Positions 28,999-36,905 are shown, counted from the first letter of the stretch. The stretch is 64,000 bases of DNA from Paenibacillus selenitireducens (GCF_002021565.1 NZ_MSZX01000003.1:27-64026), one strand, 5' to 3'. Notes: a model not told the origin generated them from the sequence alone. Translations and numbers: made by a program.

Positions 28999-30348
28999 CT
29001 AAGGTTGAAGTGGGATCACCCATGGGCCCTGAAGAAGAATTAACGGGTCTTGAATATAAAAAGTAAGGCTCTTGCGACCAGGTTGGATCGGTAAGTTTAA
29101 CTCTTCTAGGGCTCTTGAGCTTTCATTTATATGTGTCGAGTAGCTTTGTCCATCAAGCTTCAGCGCATCTATCGCGAAATATTGCATGGTCTTGGGTTGA
29201 TTGGGGTCAAAATGCATATTTACATAAATACGAACTTCATTTTCGCTCAAGCGATGCACTTGGGTAAAAGTAATCGGGAACCCAGCTAAGGATAGGGTCT
29301 GATTAACTTCAGCTGTGCCTTGTTCTGGGATGGAGAGCGTTACTGTTGCCTTTGCATTCCTGTCCACAACGCGAATGGATGGAATGGTTAGGGTTAATGG
29401 CAGCACATCCTGTGAAGGGCGCTGAAATACAAGTCGGCTTTCTTTGACGAAATCAGCATCTTGTAATATATCGACGTTCTTACCTTGATGATCCATGAGC
29501 GAAATATTGATGTCCTCAGCCAAAGGCTTTTTACCATAGCTATCAACCTCTTGACCTTCGGGGAGCTGGCTGAGCAGATGGATTTGATCATGTTCTTCAG
29601 CCAATGCAGACTGGACTGCGACGATTCGAATCCCGTTATGCTCGGATGAAGGCCCAAGTCCTTGCAGGGTTTCGGAGGTATGAGCAGGTACGAGCTTAAA
29701 AGGTCCGATGGATCGATCTTCAATACGCAGCGTAAACCTGCTCTTTTCAGATCGTGGTATAGCTTGATTTATAGAATAGGTTCCAACCCAAGGGCCTAAT
29801 GCGCTAGAACTGGAGATGGAGGAAGGGTGGAATGGGTATACATCCCCCGTATCGGTGACGAGTGTCAATTCCTTTACACGTTCGGTTTCATTACCATATA
29901 GGTTGATTAATGTGTAATCGTCTTGCATGAGGATGCCTTCAACCGTTAATTCGCCTGTTTCCAACGATACGCTGATAGGTCGCTCAAGTACATAAGTTGG
30001 GTTATCATTCGATTTTTCTTGGACCGTCCCAAACCCGGGAATGAATTGAAGCATGTTGCGCAATTCTGCTTGCACATTCGTAGAGAGGGATAATCCTACC
30101 CCTAAGATAAGAAGGGCGGCAGCTGTAATCCCAGTGAACCAGATGTTCTTTTTCTTGATCGCCTTGGTTGGTTCTTGTGATGTAAGAGTAGGATGGTTTA
30201 GTGTTTGGAACGTCTTCTTCTTGATTCGGGATAGTGCATCAATGTCCAGAGCCCCTGTCTCATGGATGTCGATATCCTCAAGAGACGTGAATGATTCAGG
30301 ATTCATTTGATCCATCAGCTTAAAGAAATGCTTCTCATCCGCATCCAT
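28999..30348 (-). CDS. DUF4179 anti-sigma-like membrane protein
   Basis: 449 aa. Cytosolic N-terminal 68 residues; one membrane helix (about 70-90, IWFTGITAAALLILGVGLSL); then the DUF4179 domain and a long extracellular beta-rich region. This layout with an adjacent ECF sigma gene marks an anti-sigma factor that releases its sigma on an envelope signal. Start ATG overlaps the sigma gene's stop (TAATG), so the two are coupled. Longer than many relatives. The signal is unknown. Confidence 0.82.
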   Translation of the reverse strand: MDADEKHFFKLMDQMNPESFTSLEDIDIHETGALDIDALSRIKKKTFQTLNHPTLTSQEPTKAIKKKNIWFTGITAAALLILGVGLSLSTNVQAELRNMLQFIPGFGTVQEKSNDNPTYVLERPISVSLETGELTVEGILMQDDYTLINLYGNETERVKELTLVTDTGDVYPFHPSSISSSSALGPWVGTYSINQAIPRSEKSRFTLRIEDRSIGPFKLVPAHTSETLQGLGPSSEHNGIRIVAVQSALAEEHDQIHLLSQLPEGQEVDSYGKKPLAEDINISLMDHQGKNVDILQDADFVKESRLVFQRPSQDVLPLTLTIPSIRVVDRNAKATVTLSIPEQGTAEVNQTLSLAGFPITFTQVHRLSENEVRIYVNMHFDPNQPKTMQYFAIDALKLDGQSYSTHINESSRALEELNLPIQPGRKSLTFYIQDPLILLQGPWVIPLQP

Positions 30349-30911
30349 TATTCATGACCTCCGATCTCAAAATAGTCGAGTTGTTGTCTGAGCAAGGTTC
30401 TGCAACGATATAATCTGCTCTCTATCGCTTTCTTCGTAAGACCATATTGGAGTGCGAGCACGTCGAGTTTCTCGTAATAAAAATACCTTCGATAAAATAA
30501 ACTCCTGTCAGGCTCAGGGAAGGAATCAATGATACCCATAGTGACTTGAGTAGCTTCTTTGGATAAGATAACATCTTCGGTCTCATGCAGCGCAGCCGGA
30601 TCTACTTCCAAGCTGAGCGTGATATTCTGCTTTATCAGCTTGCGTCGATAATCCAAAGCCTTATATTTTGCGAGAATGAGCAGCCAGGTCTTGAAGATGG
30701 CCTTGGACCGATCATACTCGTCAATTCGATTCCAAGCAGCAACGAACACGTCGCTCACGCATTCTTCAATATCCTCTTTTTGTGCCAAGCCTCCAAGAAT
30801 ACGTTGAATGAGTCCATACACAACATTGGCGTAGGCATTCATGAGGAACTCCAAAGCTAGCGGATTCTGCTTCAGCAACTCACTGTCCAGATTATGCTCT
30901 GATACCTCCAT
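30348..30911 (-). CDS. ECF-type RNA polymerase sigma factor
   Basis: 187 aa. Region 2 with DIEECVSDVFVAAWNRIDEYDRSKAIFKTWLLILAKYKALDYRR (read in parts; region 2.2-2.4) and region 4 with EPDRSLFYRRYFYYEKLDVLALQYGLTKKAIESRLYRCRTLL (HTH). ACGGAGG precedes the ATG. Paired with the downstream DUF4179 protein. ECF genes are often autoregulated, but no conserved promoter pair could be seen in 30912-31090. Confidence 0.9.
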   Translation of the reverse strand: MEVSEHNLDSELLKQNPLALEFLMNAYANVVYGLIQRILGGLAQKEDIEECVSDVFVAAWNRIDEYDRSKAIFKTWLLILAKYKALDYRRKLIKQNITLSLEVDPAALHETEDVILSKEATQVTMGIIDSFPEPDRSLFYRRYFYYEKLDVLALQYGLTKKAIESRLYRCRTLLRQQLDYFEIGGHE

Positions 30912-31096
30912 AACAGCCTCCGTTCTGATATTGTGATCATCTATTTAGTACTACGTTATCCCTGAGATCAATCACTCATATGAAAACATATTTTTTATCT
31001 TTTTTAGCTAAAGAAATATTAAGGTAATGTCTTTAGAACGCCATGACAAGAAAACCTACAAAAAATAACTTTTACAAAAAATATAAGAACAAACGT

Positions 31097-31126
31097 TTGA
31101 CAAAATTGCAGTATTTATGATTTGAT
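31097..31126 (+). promoter_or_regulatory. Promoter of the TetR-exporter operon
   Basis: -35 TTGACA (31097-31102), 18-bp spacer, -10 TTTGAT (31121-31126). Consensus -35 suggests a strong promoter when not repressed. Confidence 0.6.
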
Positions 31127-31128
31127 AT

Positions 31129-31149
31129 ATAGACCGATTGGTATAATCT
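31129..31149. promoter_or_regulatory. Probable TetR-family operator
   Basis: TATAGACCGATTGGTATAAT: half-sites TATAGACC and GGTATA about a GATT centre form an imperfect palindrome immediately after the -10, where repressor binding would block transcription. Assigned by position and symmetry; consistent with autorepression by the TetR gene that follows. Confidence 0.5.
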
Positions 31150-31168
31150 ATAGAAAGAAGGAATCTTG

Positions 31169-31744
31169 ATGAGGGAGAAGTCCCACGCAAGAGATCAGAT
31201 TGTGGGTACGGCATCACGATTGTTTTTCTCACAAGGGTATCATGCGACAGGCTTGAACCAAATTATCAAGGAAAGCGACGCACCGAAGGGCTCGCTCTAC
31301 TATTACTTTCCGAACGGGAAAGAAGAACTGGCGTTGGTCTGCATCGAGCAGCACAAGTTGTTCGTTCATAGCCGTATTCGAGAACATTTCGCAGTAGCAG
31401 CGAATTTTATTGACGGGATGCAGGCATTGATTCATGAATTTGCGGACGAGGTCATTCTTAATGATTATCAGAGTTTTGCGCCCAGCGGATTCTGGAATGC
31501 CGTAGAGACGTCATGCATTAGCGATCGGTTGCGGATAGCTTGTCAGAGCAGCTTTGCCGAATGGAAGGCGGTTATCGTGGAACAACTGCGGGAAGAGGAC
31601 TACGAGGAAGATCGGGCGGAGGAGATAAGCACGGGGATGATTTCTTTGATGGAAGGTTCCTTCGTACTTGCACTAACGTATAGAGACGTAAGTCCGTTAA
31701 TCACAGCAGCCAAACTCGTACCGCTGATTGCAAGGAATAAATAA
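31169..31744 (+). CDS. TetR-family repressor (LmrA/YxaF-like)
   Basis: 191 aa from ATG 31169. N-terminal HTH: DQIVGTASRLFFSQGYHATGLNQIIKESDAPKGSLYYYF in parts, the LmrA/YxaF signature (APKGSLYYYFPNGKEELA). The C-terminal domain binds the inducer. The exporter gene begins 23 bp downstream, so the natural target is this operon. Inducer unknown. Confidence 0.9.
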   Translation: MREKSHARDQIVGTASRLFFSQGYHATGLNQIIKESDAPKGSLYYYFPNGKEELALVCIEQHKLFVHSRIREHFAVAANFIDGMQALIHEFADEVILNDYQSFAPSGFWNAVETSCISDRLRIACQSSFAEWKAVIVEQLREEDYEEDRAEEISTGMISLMEGSFVLALTYRDVSPLITAAKLVPLIARNK

Positions 31745-31767
31745 AGAGATATATTGGAGGATGGAAC

Positions 31768-33240
31768 GTGGAAGCTGTTATCAACAAAGATTCATCAAGT
31801 GAAGCAAAAAAATATAAAGTACTGCCGATTATGATTTCGCTATTAATCAGCGGATTTATCGGGATGTTCAGTGAGACAGCCTTAAATATTGCGCTCAGCG
31901 ACCTCATGCAGGTGCTGAATATTACGCCGGCTACGGCCCAATGGCTTACAACGGGATATCTATTGACCTTAGGTATTCTGGTTCCTGTATCCGGATTGCT
32001 ATTGCAATGGTTCACGACGAGGCAATTGTTCATTACTTCATTATCGTTCTCCATTGTGGGGACGTTAGTCGCGGCATTGGCATCAAGCTTTGACGTATTG
32101 TTAATCGCTCGTGTCTTGCAGGCGGTCGGAACAGGCCTCATGTTACCTTTAATGTTCAATACCATCTTAGTTATCTTCCCTCCGGAGAAGCGGGGCGCAG
32201 CGATGGGGATTATCGGACTTGTTATTATGTTCGCTCCCGCAGTAGGACCTACGCTAGCAGGTATTCTTATTGAGAACTTAACATGGAACTGGATCTTCTG
32301 GGTATCCCTTCCCTTCTTGGTGATTGGATTAATCTTTGGTTCACTATATATGCAGAATGTATCGACAATCACAAAACCTAAAATCGATATTCTTTCGATT
32401 ATTTTATCCACGATAGGATTTGGCGGCATTGTATTTGGATTCAGTAAGGCTGGTGAAGGAACTGATGGATGGAGCAGCCCGTTGGTTATCGCGTCGATCG
32501 CCATCGGTATCATTGCCTTAGTATTATTCTCCTTACGTCAGCTATCCATGAAGAAACCGATGATGGATTTACGGGTATTTAAATATCCAATGTTCGTGGT
32601 CGGACTGATTATGGTGTTCTTATGTATGATGATTATTCTATCCACAATGCTGATTTTGCCGTTATATCTACAGAATGGGATGGGGTTATCGGCCTTCTCA
32701 GCAGGACTTATCCTATTGCCGGGTGGGATCTTAAATGGTCTTTTGTCACCGCTCATGGGTTCATTATTCGATAAATACGGTCCGAAATGGCTCGTTATTC
32801 CGGGGTTGGCAATCGCAGCTGTCGTGTTGTGGTTCTTCTCGGGAATTACTGCAGCATCAGCGACAGCACTTCTGATCGTGCTGCATACTTGTCTCTTCAT
32901 TGGAATATCGATGATTATGATGCCGGCTCAGACGAACGGCTTAAACCAGCTGCCTCGCGAAATGTATCCAGATGGAACAGCGGTGATGAATACATTGCAA
33001 CAAGTGGCTGGGGCGATTGGTACGGCTGTTGCGGTAAGTATTCTTTCCAATGGAATCAGCGATTATATGCGTACATCGACGAATCCAACAGATCCGGGCG
33101 AAGCGGTCAAAGCGATGACGGTCGGAGCCCAACATGCTTTCTTATTCGCGATGACGATTGCGATTGTTGGTCTTGTGATTGCGTTTTTTATCCGCCGTGT
33201 TCATGTAGATAAGCAATCGATGAAAGGCCCTATGCATTAA
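31768..33240 (+). CDS. MFS multidrug exporter, DHA2 family (14 helices)
   Basis: 490 aa from GTG 31768 (GGAGG upstream). About 14 membrane helices. The antiporter motif C region AVGPTLAGILIENLTWNWIFWVSLP and motif A-like region between TM2 and TM3 fit EmrB/QacA-type drug:H+ antiporters, close to LmrB of B. subtilis. Co-transcribed with its TetR repressor; closes in a strong terminator. Substrates are not told by sequence. Confidence 0.9.
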   Translation: MEAVINKDSSSEAKKYKVLPIMISLLISGFIGMFSETALNIALSDLMQVLNITPATAQWLTTGYLLTLGILVPVSGLLLQWFTTRQLFITSLSFSIVGTLVAALASSFDVLLIARVLQAVGTGLMLPLMFNTILVIFPPEKRGAAMGIIGLVIMFAPAVGPTLAGILIENLTWNWIFWVSLPFLVIGLIFGSLYMQNVSTITKPKIDILSIILSTIGFGGIVFGFSKAGEGTDGWSSPLVIASIAIGIIALVLFSLRQLSMKKPMMDLRVFKYPMFVVGLIMVFLCMMIILSTMLILPLYLQNGMGLSAFSAGLILLPGGILNGLLSPLMGSLFDKYGPKWLVIPGLAIAAVVLWFFSGITAASATALLIVLHTCLFIGISMIMMPAQTNGLNQLPREMYPDGTAVMNTLQQVAGAIGTAVAVSILSNGISDYMRTSTNPTDPGEAVKAMTVGAQHAFLFAMTIAIVGLVIAFFIRRVHVDKQSMKGPMH

Positions 33241-33250
33241 AAAATATGAA

Positions 33251-33287
33251 GCCTCCCATCTAACTTGTGTTGGATGGGAGGCTTTTT
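33251..33287 (+). terminator. Terminator after the DHA2 exporter
   Basis: GCCTCCCATC (33251-33260) pairs with GATGGGAGGC (33273-33282), followed by TTTTT. Confidence 0.9.
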
Positions 33288-33605
33288 GCATACAAAAAGG
33301 TCTAGTGATTTTTATCCATTTGGTACCGGGTAAAAAGGGATAGAAATTGATAAAACAGCATCTGGAAATAGATATATATGGATATTATCGAAATCGGTTG
33401 ATATGAAATAAAGCGGTTTCATTACCACGCGTCACAATAAAAGTCAAGGCTTATTTATCAAATAATTCTCATGGTTCTCTAATAAAATTCATACGAACCA
33501 AGAGTCGTCTCATTTTGCAAGGTTTCAGGTAATTTATGTATTTTTTATCTGTGTTAAGGTAGTCGTGGGTGCACCTTATACGATCCAGAACACGAGGAGG
33601 ACATT
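33288..33605 (+). promoter_or_regulatory. Leader region of NlpC/P60 copy 2
   Basis: 318 bp without a gene. The last part (about 33520-33570) matches the region before copy 1 (28268-28318): TTCAGGTA, TTTATG, then TGTTAAGGTAGT. An inverted pair, ATGGTTCTC.../GAACCAAGAG, lies at 33471-33507. The shared element is probably promoter or leader sequence; I could not match a known sigma consensus. Confidence 0.45.
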
Positions 33606-34274
33606 ATGAATAATACAAAGAAGAAACCTATTGGTAAAATGCTGGTGGGAATCAGTCTTAGCCTCTCAGTCGCTTTTTCGATAAGTATGTTTGCTACACC
33701 ACAACCTGTTAGTGCCGCAGCAGCGAGTACTTCGATTGCAGATCAAGTCATCGCAACAGGCCAACAGTTCTTAGGAGTTCCATATCAATTTAGTGCAAAA
33801 GCGGGGAGAACCGATGCATTCGATTGTTCTTCATTCACACAATATGTATTTAAACAAAATGGAATCAATCTTCCGCGTAACTCTAGACAACAATCCACTG
33901 TAGGAACTAAGGTTGATAAAAGTCAGCTACAACCAGGAGATTTGGTCTTCTCGGATACGAATCACGACGGCGTGATCAATCATGTTAGTATCTATATGGG
34001 CAATGATAAATTACTTCACACTTACCGTGTAGGAATTGGCGTTACGATTTCTAATTTCTCTGGCAGTGCTTGGGATCGTTCGTTTGTTACGGCTCGCCGT
34101 GTCATTCCAGACAATGGACAAGCCACACCGCCGGAATCCCAACCAAGCGTACAACCGTCGCAACCCGCTGACACAAATACGCAGCCAACTTATCAAGCCC
34201 CTACACAATCGCAAAAACATAGTTACCATAAAAAAAGATCAAGACATCATTATACGGAAAACAATCAAGATTAA
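33606..34274 (+). CDS. Secreted NlpC/P60 peptidoglycan endopeptidase, copy 2
   Basis: 222 aa, CGAGGAGG before the ATG. Signal peptide with cleavage likely after VSA (37). Triad Cys74, His126, His138, in the same context as copy 1; the cores are alike nearly residue for residue. It differs by a C-terminal tail of about 50 residues, rich in Pro, Gln and Ser, ending in a His/Lys/Arg cluster (KHSYHKKRSRHHYTENN) that could bind wall polyanions. Five kb from copy 1: a dispersed duplicate. Confidence 0.92.
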   Translation: MNNTKKKPIGKMLVGISLSLSVAFSISMFATPQPVSAAAASTSIADQVIATGQQFLGVPYQFSAKAGRTDAFDCSSFTQYVFKQNGINLPRNSRQQSTVGTKVDKSQLQPGDLVFSDTNHDGVINHVSIYMGNDKLLHTYRVGIGVTISNFSGSAWDRSFVTARRVIPDNGQATPPESQPSVQPSQPADTNTQPTYQAPTQSQKHSYHKKRSRHHYTENNQD

Positions 34275-34280
34275 TAATTA

Positions 34281-34306
34281 AGGCAGAGTCTTTTAAGGCT
34301 CTGCCT
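34281..34306 (+). terminator. Terminator after NlpC/P60 copy 2
   Basis: AGGCAGAG (34281-34288) pairs with CTCTGCCT (34299-34306); short T tract TTTG. Confidence 0.75.
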
Positions 34307-34363
34307 TTGTCATAAAATTTCTCTGGCGGTAAGAATATAAAGGGATAGCAGATGCAGATAGAA

Positions 34364-34638
34364 ACCAAAAAGGACCTTTTTAGGGGTCCTTTGTTGGTAT
34401 CGGTGTTAGTTAGTTGGAATTCTTTTACGATACACTTTCATTTCAGCTCGTTGTTACGCATTGTTGTGAGACAATACATTCATGTGTTTTACAGACGGTA
34501 GTCTACGACACATCCACTCGCTTTCTATGCTAATGAACTTCAAGATCTCCTTGGTCATGTTCTGCTGAATAATTCAACGGAACCACACCTCTCTTGCACC
34601 GACAAGACTTATTATGTTCAATTTCGACATCTTTATAC
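34364..34638 (-). ncRNA. Candidate structured RNA, tandem copy A
   Basis: First of three related units. On the minus strand it runs from a conserved head (GTATAAA, then CATAATAAG) through several hairpins to an intrinsic terminator (AAAGGACC / GGTCCTTT, 34369-34392, with T run). Hairpins: GTTGAA-TTA-TTCAGC, CAAG-GAGAT-CTTG, ATGTGT..AGAC..GTCT..ACACAT and GTATTGT..ACAATGC. No reading frame is kept among copies. About 12 differences from copy C over the 130 nt 34490-34620. The terminator also works on the plus strand, so the strand is inferred from the terminator's place and a GNRA loop in copy B. Confidence 0.55.
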
Positions 34639-34686
34639 AGGGTTCTAAGAAAAAAGTTTTAGAGGGCCAACCATGTGTGCGAATAG

Positions 34687-34942
34687 CAAAAAAGGACCTT
34701 TTTAGGGGTCCTTTTTCTGGTGGCCGATGTCCGCGTCGGAACATTCGGTTACACTTCATTTCAGCTCATGTGTATTGCCGTGAGCAATACAACGGATGTG
34801 TTCAGACTTGTGGTCTTCACACGATGCTGTCCATGCCGTGTAACTTAGTTTCCTAAGTCATGTTGCTGTTGAGTGATCAACAGTGCCATGTCTTTTGTGC
34901 ATCGACAATACTTATTATGTTCCTATTCGACATCTTTATACA
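34687..34942 (-). ncRNA. Candidate structured RNA, tandem copy B
   Basis: Most diverged copy, yet the stems are kept with changed bases: CTGTTGA-TCAC-TCAACAG (34866-34883), ACTTAG-GAAA-CTAAGT (34843-34858, minus strand, GNRA loop), GTGTG..AGAC..GTCT..ACAC, and GTATTGC..GCAATAC (34772-34790). Terminator at 34688-34715. Compensatory changes relative to A and C argue for a selected RNA structure. Confidence 0.55.
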
Positions 34943-34985
34943 CGAATTGAAAAGATTTTGTGTAGGCTTAAAAGAGGCTTAGAAA

Positions 34986-35254
34986 ACCAAAAAGGACCTT
35001 TTTAGGGGTCCTTGTTTTTGGTGTCGATGTTCGTTTTGGAATTCTTTACGGGGTACACATCATTTACAGCTTCGTTGGTATTGTTTGTGGCAATACTAAT
35101 GTGTTACAGACGGTAGCCTTTAGCACATCCACTCGCTTTCTATGCTGAGTAAACTTCAAGATCTCCTTGGTCATGTTCTGCTGAATAGTTCAACGGAACC
35201 ACACCTCTCTTGCATCGACAAAACTTATTGTGTTCATTTCCACCACATTTATAC
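34986..35254 (-). ncRNA. Candidate structured RNA, tandem copy C
   Basis: Close to copy A. Terminator at 34989-35013; same stems, including GTATTG..CAATAC and GTTGAA-CTA-TTCAGC. Head reads GTATAAA then CACAATAAG. The 34275-35286 stretch holds only the terminator of the NlpC gene and these three units. Confidence 0.55.
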
Positions 35255-35286
35255 TTTTAGTTGCCGAAAAATAATTGGCGGGATGA

Positions 35287-35481
35287 TTAATGAACCATCG
35301 CCTTGATTTTCTTTTTCCACTTCCGATCTTTGTTCGTCGTCTCTGGGAACGTGTCGCCACGCTTCAGATCAACCAGCTGCGGATTCTGGATCTCGGAGTG
35401 AAAGCTTGCTTCGCCGACTTCCATATAAGTGCCGTTATTCGGAACTTTGTCGCCTGGTTCAAATTCTGTCTTTTCACCCAT
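35287..35481 (-). CDS. YjzC family small protein
   Basis: 64 aa from ATG 35481 (AGGAGGTGG upstream; the longer frame has no support). MGEKTEFEPGDKVPNNGTYMEVGE, then RGDTFPETTNKDRKW, matches the YjzC family of small proteins in Bacillota. Function unknown. It precedes the three RNA units on the same strand, 33 bp away, with no terminator between, so a common transcript into copy C is possible. Confidence 0.85.
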   Translation of the reverse strand: MGEKTEFEPGDKVPNNGTYMEVGEASFHSEIQNPQLVDLKRGDTFPETTNKDRKWKKKIKAMVH

Positions 35482-35615
35482 GGGGGCCACCTCCTGATTA
35501 TAAAAGAGCAGTACTCGTTTATTTTGAGCGAAATGCCCCCGGTTCATGAGTGGAGAAATGTTCCCAATAAAGCCGTAGAGAATCAGCTTACAACTTATCT
35601 CCCACAAAGCGGTAC

Positions 35616-35644
35616 TTGCAGGTCGATGGTGGATTTGGTATACT
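35616..35644 (+). promoter_or_regulatory. rpsF operon promoter
   Basis: -35 TTGCAG (35616-35621), 17-bp spacer, extended -10 TGGTATACT (TATACT 35639-35644). Confidence 0.75.
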
Positions 35645-35651
35645 CTTTGGG

Positions 35652-35710
35652 TGCGAGTTTATCTCGTGCCCCTTGCTCTCAACGAGATTTGAGGGCCGCT
35701 AAGTCCAAGA
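35652..35710 (+). promoter_or_regulatory. Probable S6:S18-binding leader of rpsF
   Basis: Two hairpins in the leader: GGGTGCGAG / CTCGTGCCC, then CTCTCAA / TTGAGGG directly followed by CCG (GGGCCGCTAAG). Leaders of rpsF operons are known to bind the S6:S18 complex through a CCG next to a helix, giving feedback control. Match is by eye. Confidence 0.5.
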
Positions 35711-35722
35711 GGAGGTGAAAGT

Positions 35723-36007
35723 ATGCGCAAATATGAAGTGATGTACATTATTCGTACTGATATCGAGCAGGAAGTTGTTCAAGCAGCAGTCGAAAAATTC
35801 CAAGGCATCATCTCCAACGGTGGAGAGATTACAAAGCACGATGTGCTCGGTAAACGCCGTCTTGCGTATGAGATCAAGAAGTTCCGTGACGGACATTATG
35901 TCCTAGTTAACTTCACAGCTGAACCAGCTGTTGTAGCGGAACTTGAGCGTGTGATGAAGATTTCTGATGAAGTCATTCGTTACCTGATCACTCAAGACGT
36001 TGCTTAA
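35723..36007 (+). CDS. rpsF: 30S ribosomal protein S6
   Basis: 94 aa. MRKYEVMYIIRTDIEQEVVQAAVEKF and LGKRRLAYEIKKFRDGHYVLVNF are the usual S6 sequences. AGGAGGTGAAAGT before the ATG. First gene of rpsF-ssb-rpsR; S6 and S18 bind 16S rRNA together. Confidence 0.98.
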   Translation: MRKYEVMYIIRTDIEQEVVQAAVEKFQGIISNGGEITKHDVLGKRRLAYEIKKFRDGHYVLVNFTAEPAVVAELERVMKISDEVIRYLITQDVA

Positions 36008-36050
36008 TTGACGCATGATTTGTAATTGATCGTTGAAGGAGGGGACTTTA

Positions 36051-36545
36051 TTGTTAAACCGTGTAATTCTTATCGGTCGACTCACACGTGATCCAGAATT
36101 GCGCTACACGCCTGCGGGTGTTGCAGTGACGCAATTTACGATTGCAGTAGATCGTCCGTTCTCGAGCCAAGGCGGCGAACGTGAAGCGGATTTCATTCCG
36201 GTCGTCACGTGGAGACAACTCGCAGAGACTTGCGCAAATTATTTGCGTAAAGGTCGCTTAACCGCGGTAGAAGGTCGTATTCAAGTTCGTAATTATGAGA
36301 ATAACGAAGGAAAACGTGTATACGTGACTGAAGTTATTGCTGATAATGTGCGTTTCTTGGAGTCTGGAAATCGTGAAGGCGGATCTCGTGAAGAGACTCA
36401 AAGCTCAGGTGGTTTCGGCGGTGGTGGATCTGGCGGCGGAAGCGGTCAAGGAAGCAACCGGAATACATCGCGCAGCAACAATCAAGATCCTTTTTCCGAT
36501 GACGGAAAACCGATTGATATTTCGGATGATGATTTGCCATTTTAA
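36051..36545 (+). CDS. ssb: Single-stranded DNA-binding protein SsbA
   Basis: 164 aa from TTG 36051, with AAGGAGGGG seven bases before it; the frame's earlier TTG (36033) lies in front of that site. OB fold 1-105 ([21 protein letters not shown]), a Gly/Ser-rich flexible linker, and the acidic tip DDDLPF that recruits partner proteins. Essential in replication and repair. Confidence 0.97.
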   Translation: MLNRVILIGRLTRDPELRYTPAGVAVTQFTIAVDRPFSSQGGEREADFIPVVTWRQLAETCANYLRKGRLTAVEGRIQVRNYENNEGKRVYVTEVIADNVRFLESGNREGGSREETQSSGGFGGGGSGGGSGQGSNRNTSRSNNQDPFSDDGKPIDISDDDLPF

Positions 36546-36565
36546 TTGGAAAGGACTGACAACGA

Positions 36566-36847
36566 ATGAGCTTTAAGCAAAGAGATAACAATGAAGAGCG
36601 TGGCGAGAAGAAATTCGGCGGCCGCCGTGGCGGACGCAACAAACGTCGGAAAGTTTGCTACTTCACAGTAAACAAAATTACTCACATTGATTATAAAGAT
36701 ACTGATTTGCTTCGCAAATTTATCAGTGAGCGTGGAAAAATTCTTCCTCGTCGTGTAACGGGTACAAGCGCTAAATACCAACGCTTGTTGACAATCGCGG
36801 TTAAACGTTCCCGTCAAATCGCATTGTTGCCATACACAACTGAGTAA
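36566..36847 (+). CDS. rpsR: 30S ribosomal protein S18
   Basis: 93 aa; the N-terminal 28 residues are Arg/Gly/Lys-rich, longer than in most S18. The core reads [21 protein letters not shown] and ends [11 protein letters not shown]. Cys in VCYF is as in zinc-free S18. Last gene of the operon. Confidence 0.98.
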   Translation: MSFKQRDNNEERGEKKFGGRRGGRNKRRKVCYFTVNKITHIDYKDTDLLRKFISERGKILPRRVTGTSAKYQRLLTIAVKRSRQIALLPYTTE

Positions 36848-36868
36848 TCAGTAATCATCGTGTATAAG

Positions 36869-36905
36869 AAGCCTGCCTGAGACCTTGGTCTCGGCAGGCT
36901 TTTTT
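36869..36905 (+). terminator. Terminator after rpsR
   Basis: AAGCCTGCC (36869-36877) pairs with GGCAGGCTT (36893-36901), inner GAGACC / GGTCTC extends the stem; TTTTT follows. Confidence 0.9.

Noticed and set aside
31701-32513. 270-codon minus-strand frame opposite the DHA2 exporter
   Set aside because: Pro/Ile/Asn-rich shadow typical of the reverse of a membrane protein.
32639-32649. DnaA box (CTATCCACA) inside the exporter gene
   Set aside because: Single site with one mismatch, no neighbours; expected by chance in 64 kb.
34614-34856. 80-codon plus-strand frame in the tandem RNA region
   Set aside because: Not kept in the other two copies, and it crosses a terminator hairpin.
34364-35254. 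CRISPR array
   Set aside because: Three units of about 270 nt with diverged sequence and terminators do not have short identical repeats with unique spacers.
35290-35718. 142-codon plus-strand frame opposite the yjzC-like gene
   Set aside because: It covers the rpsF promoter and leader and the antisense of a recognised protein family.
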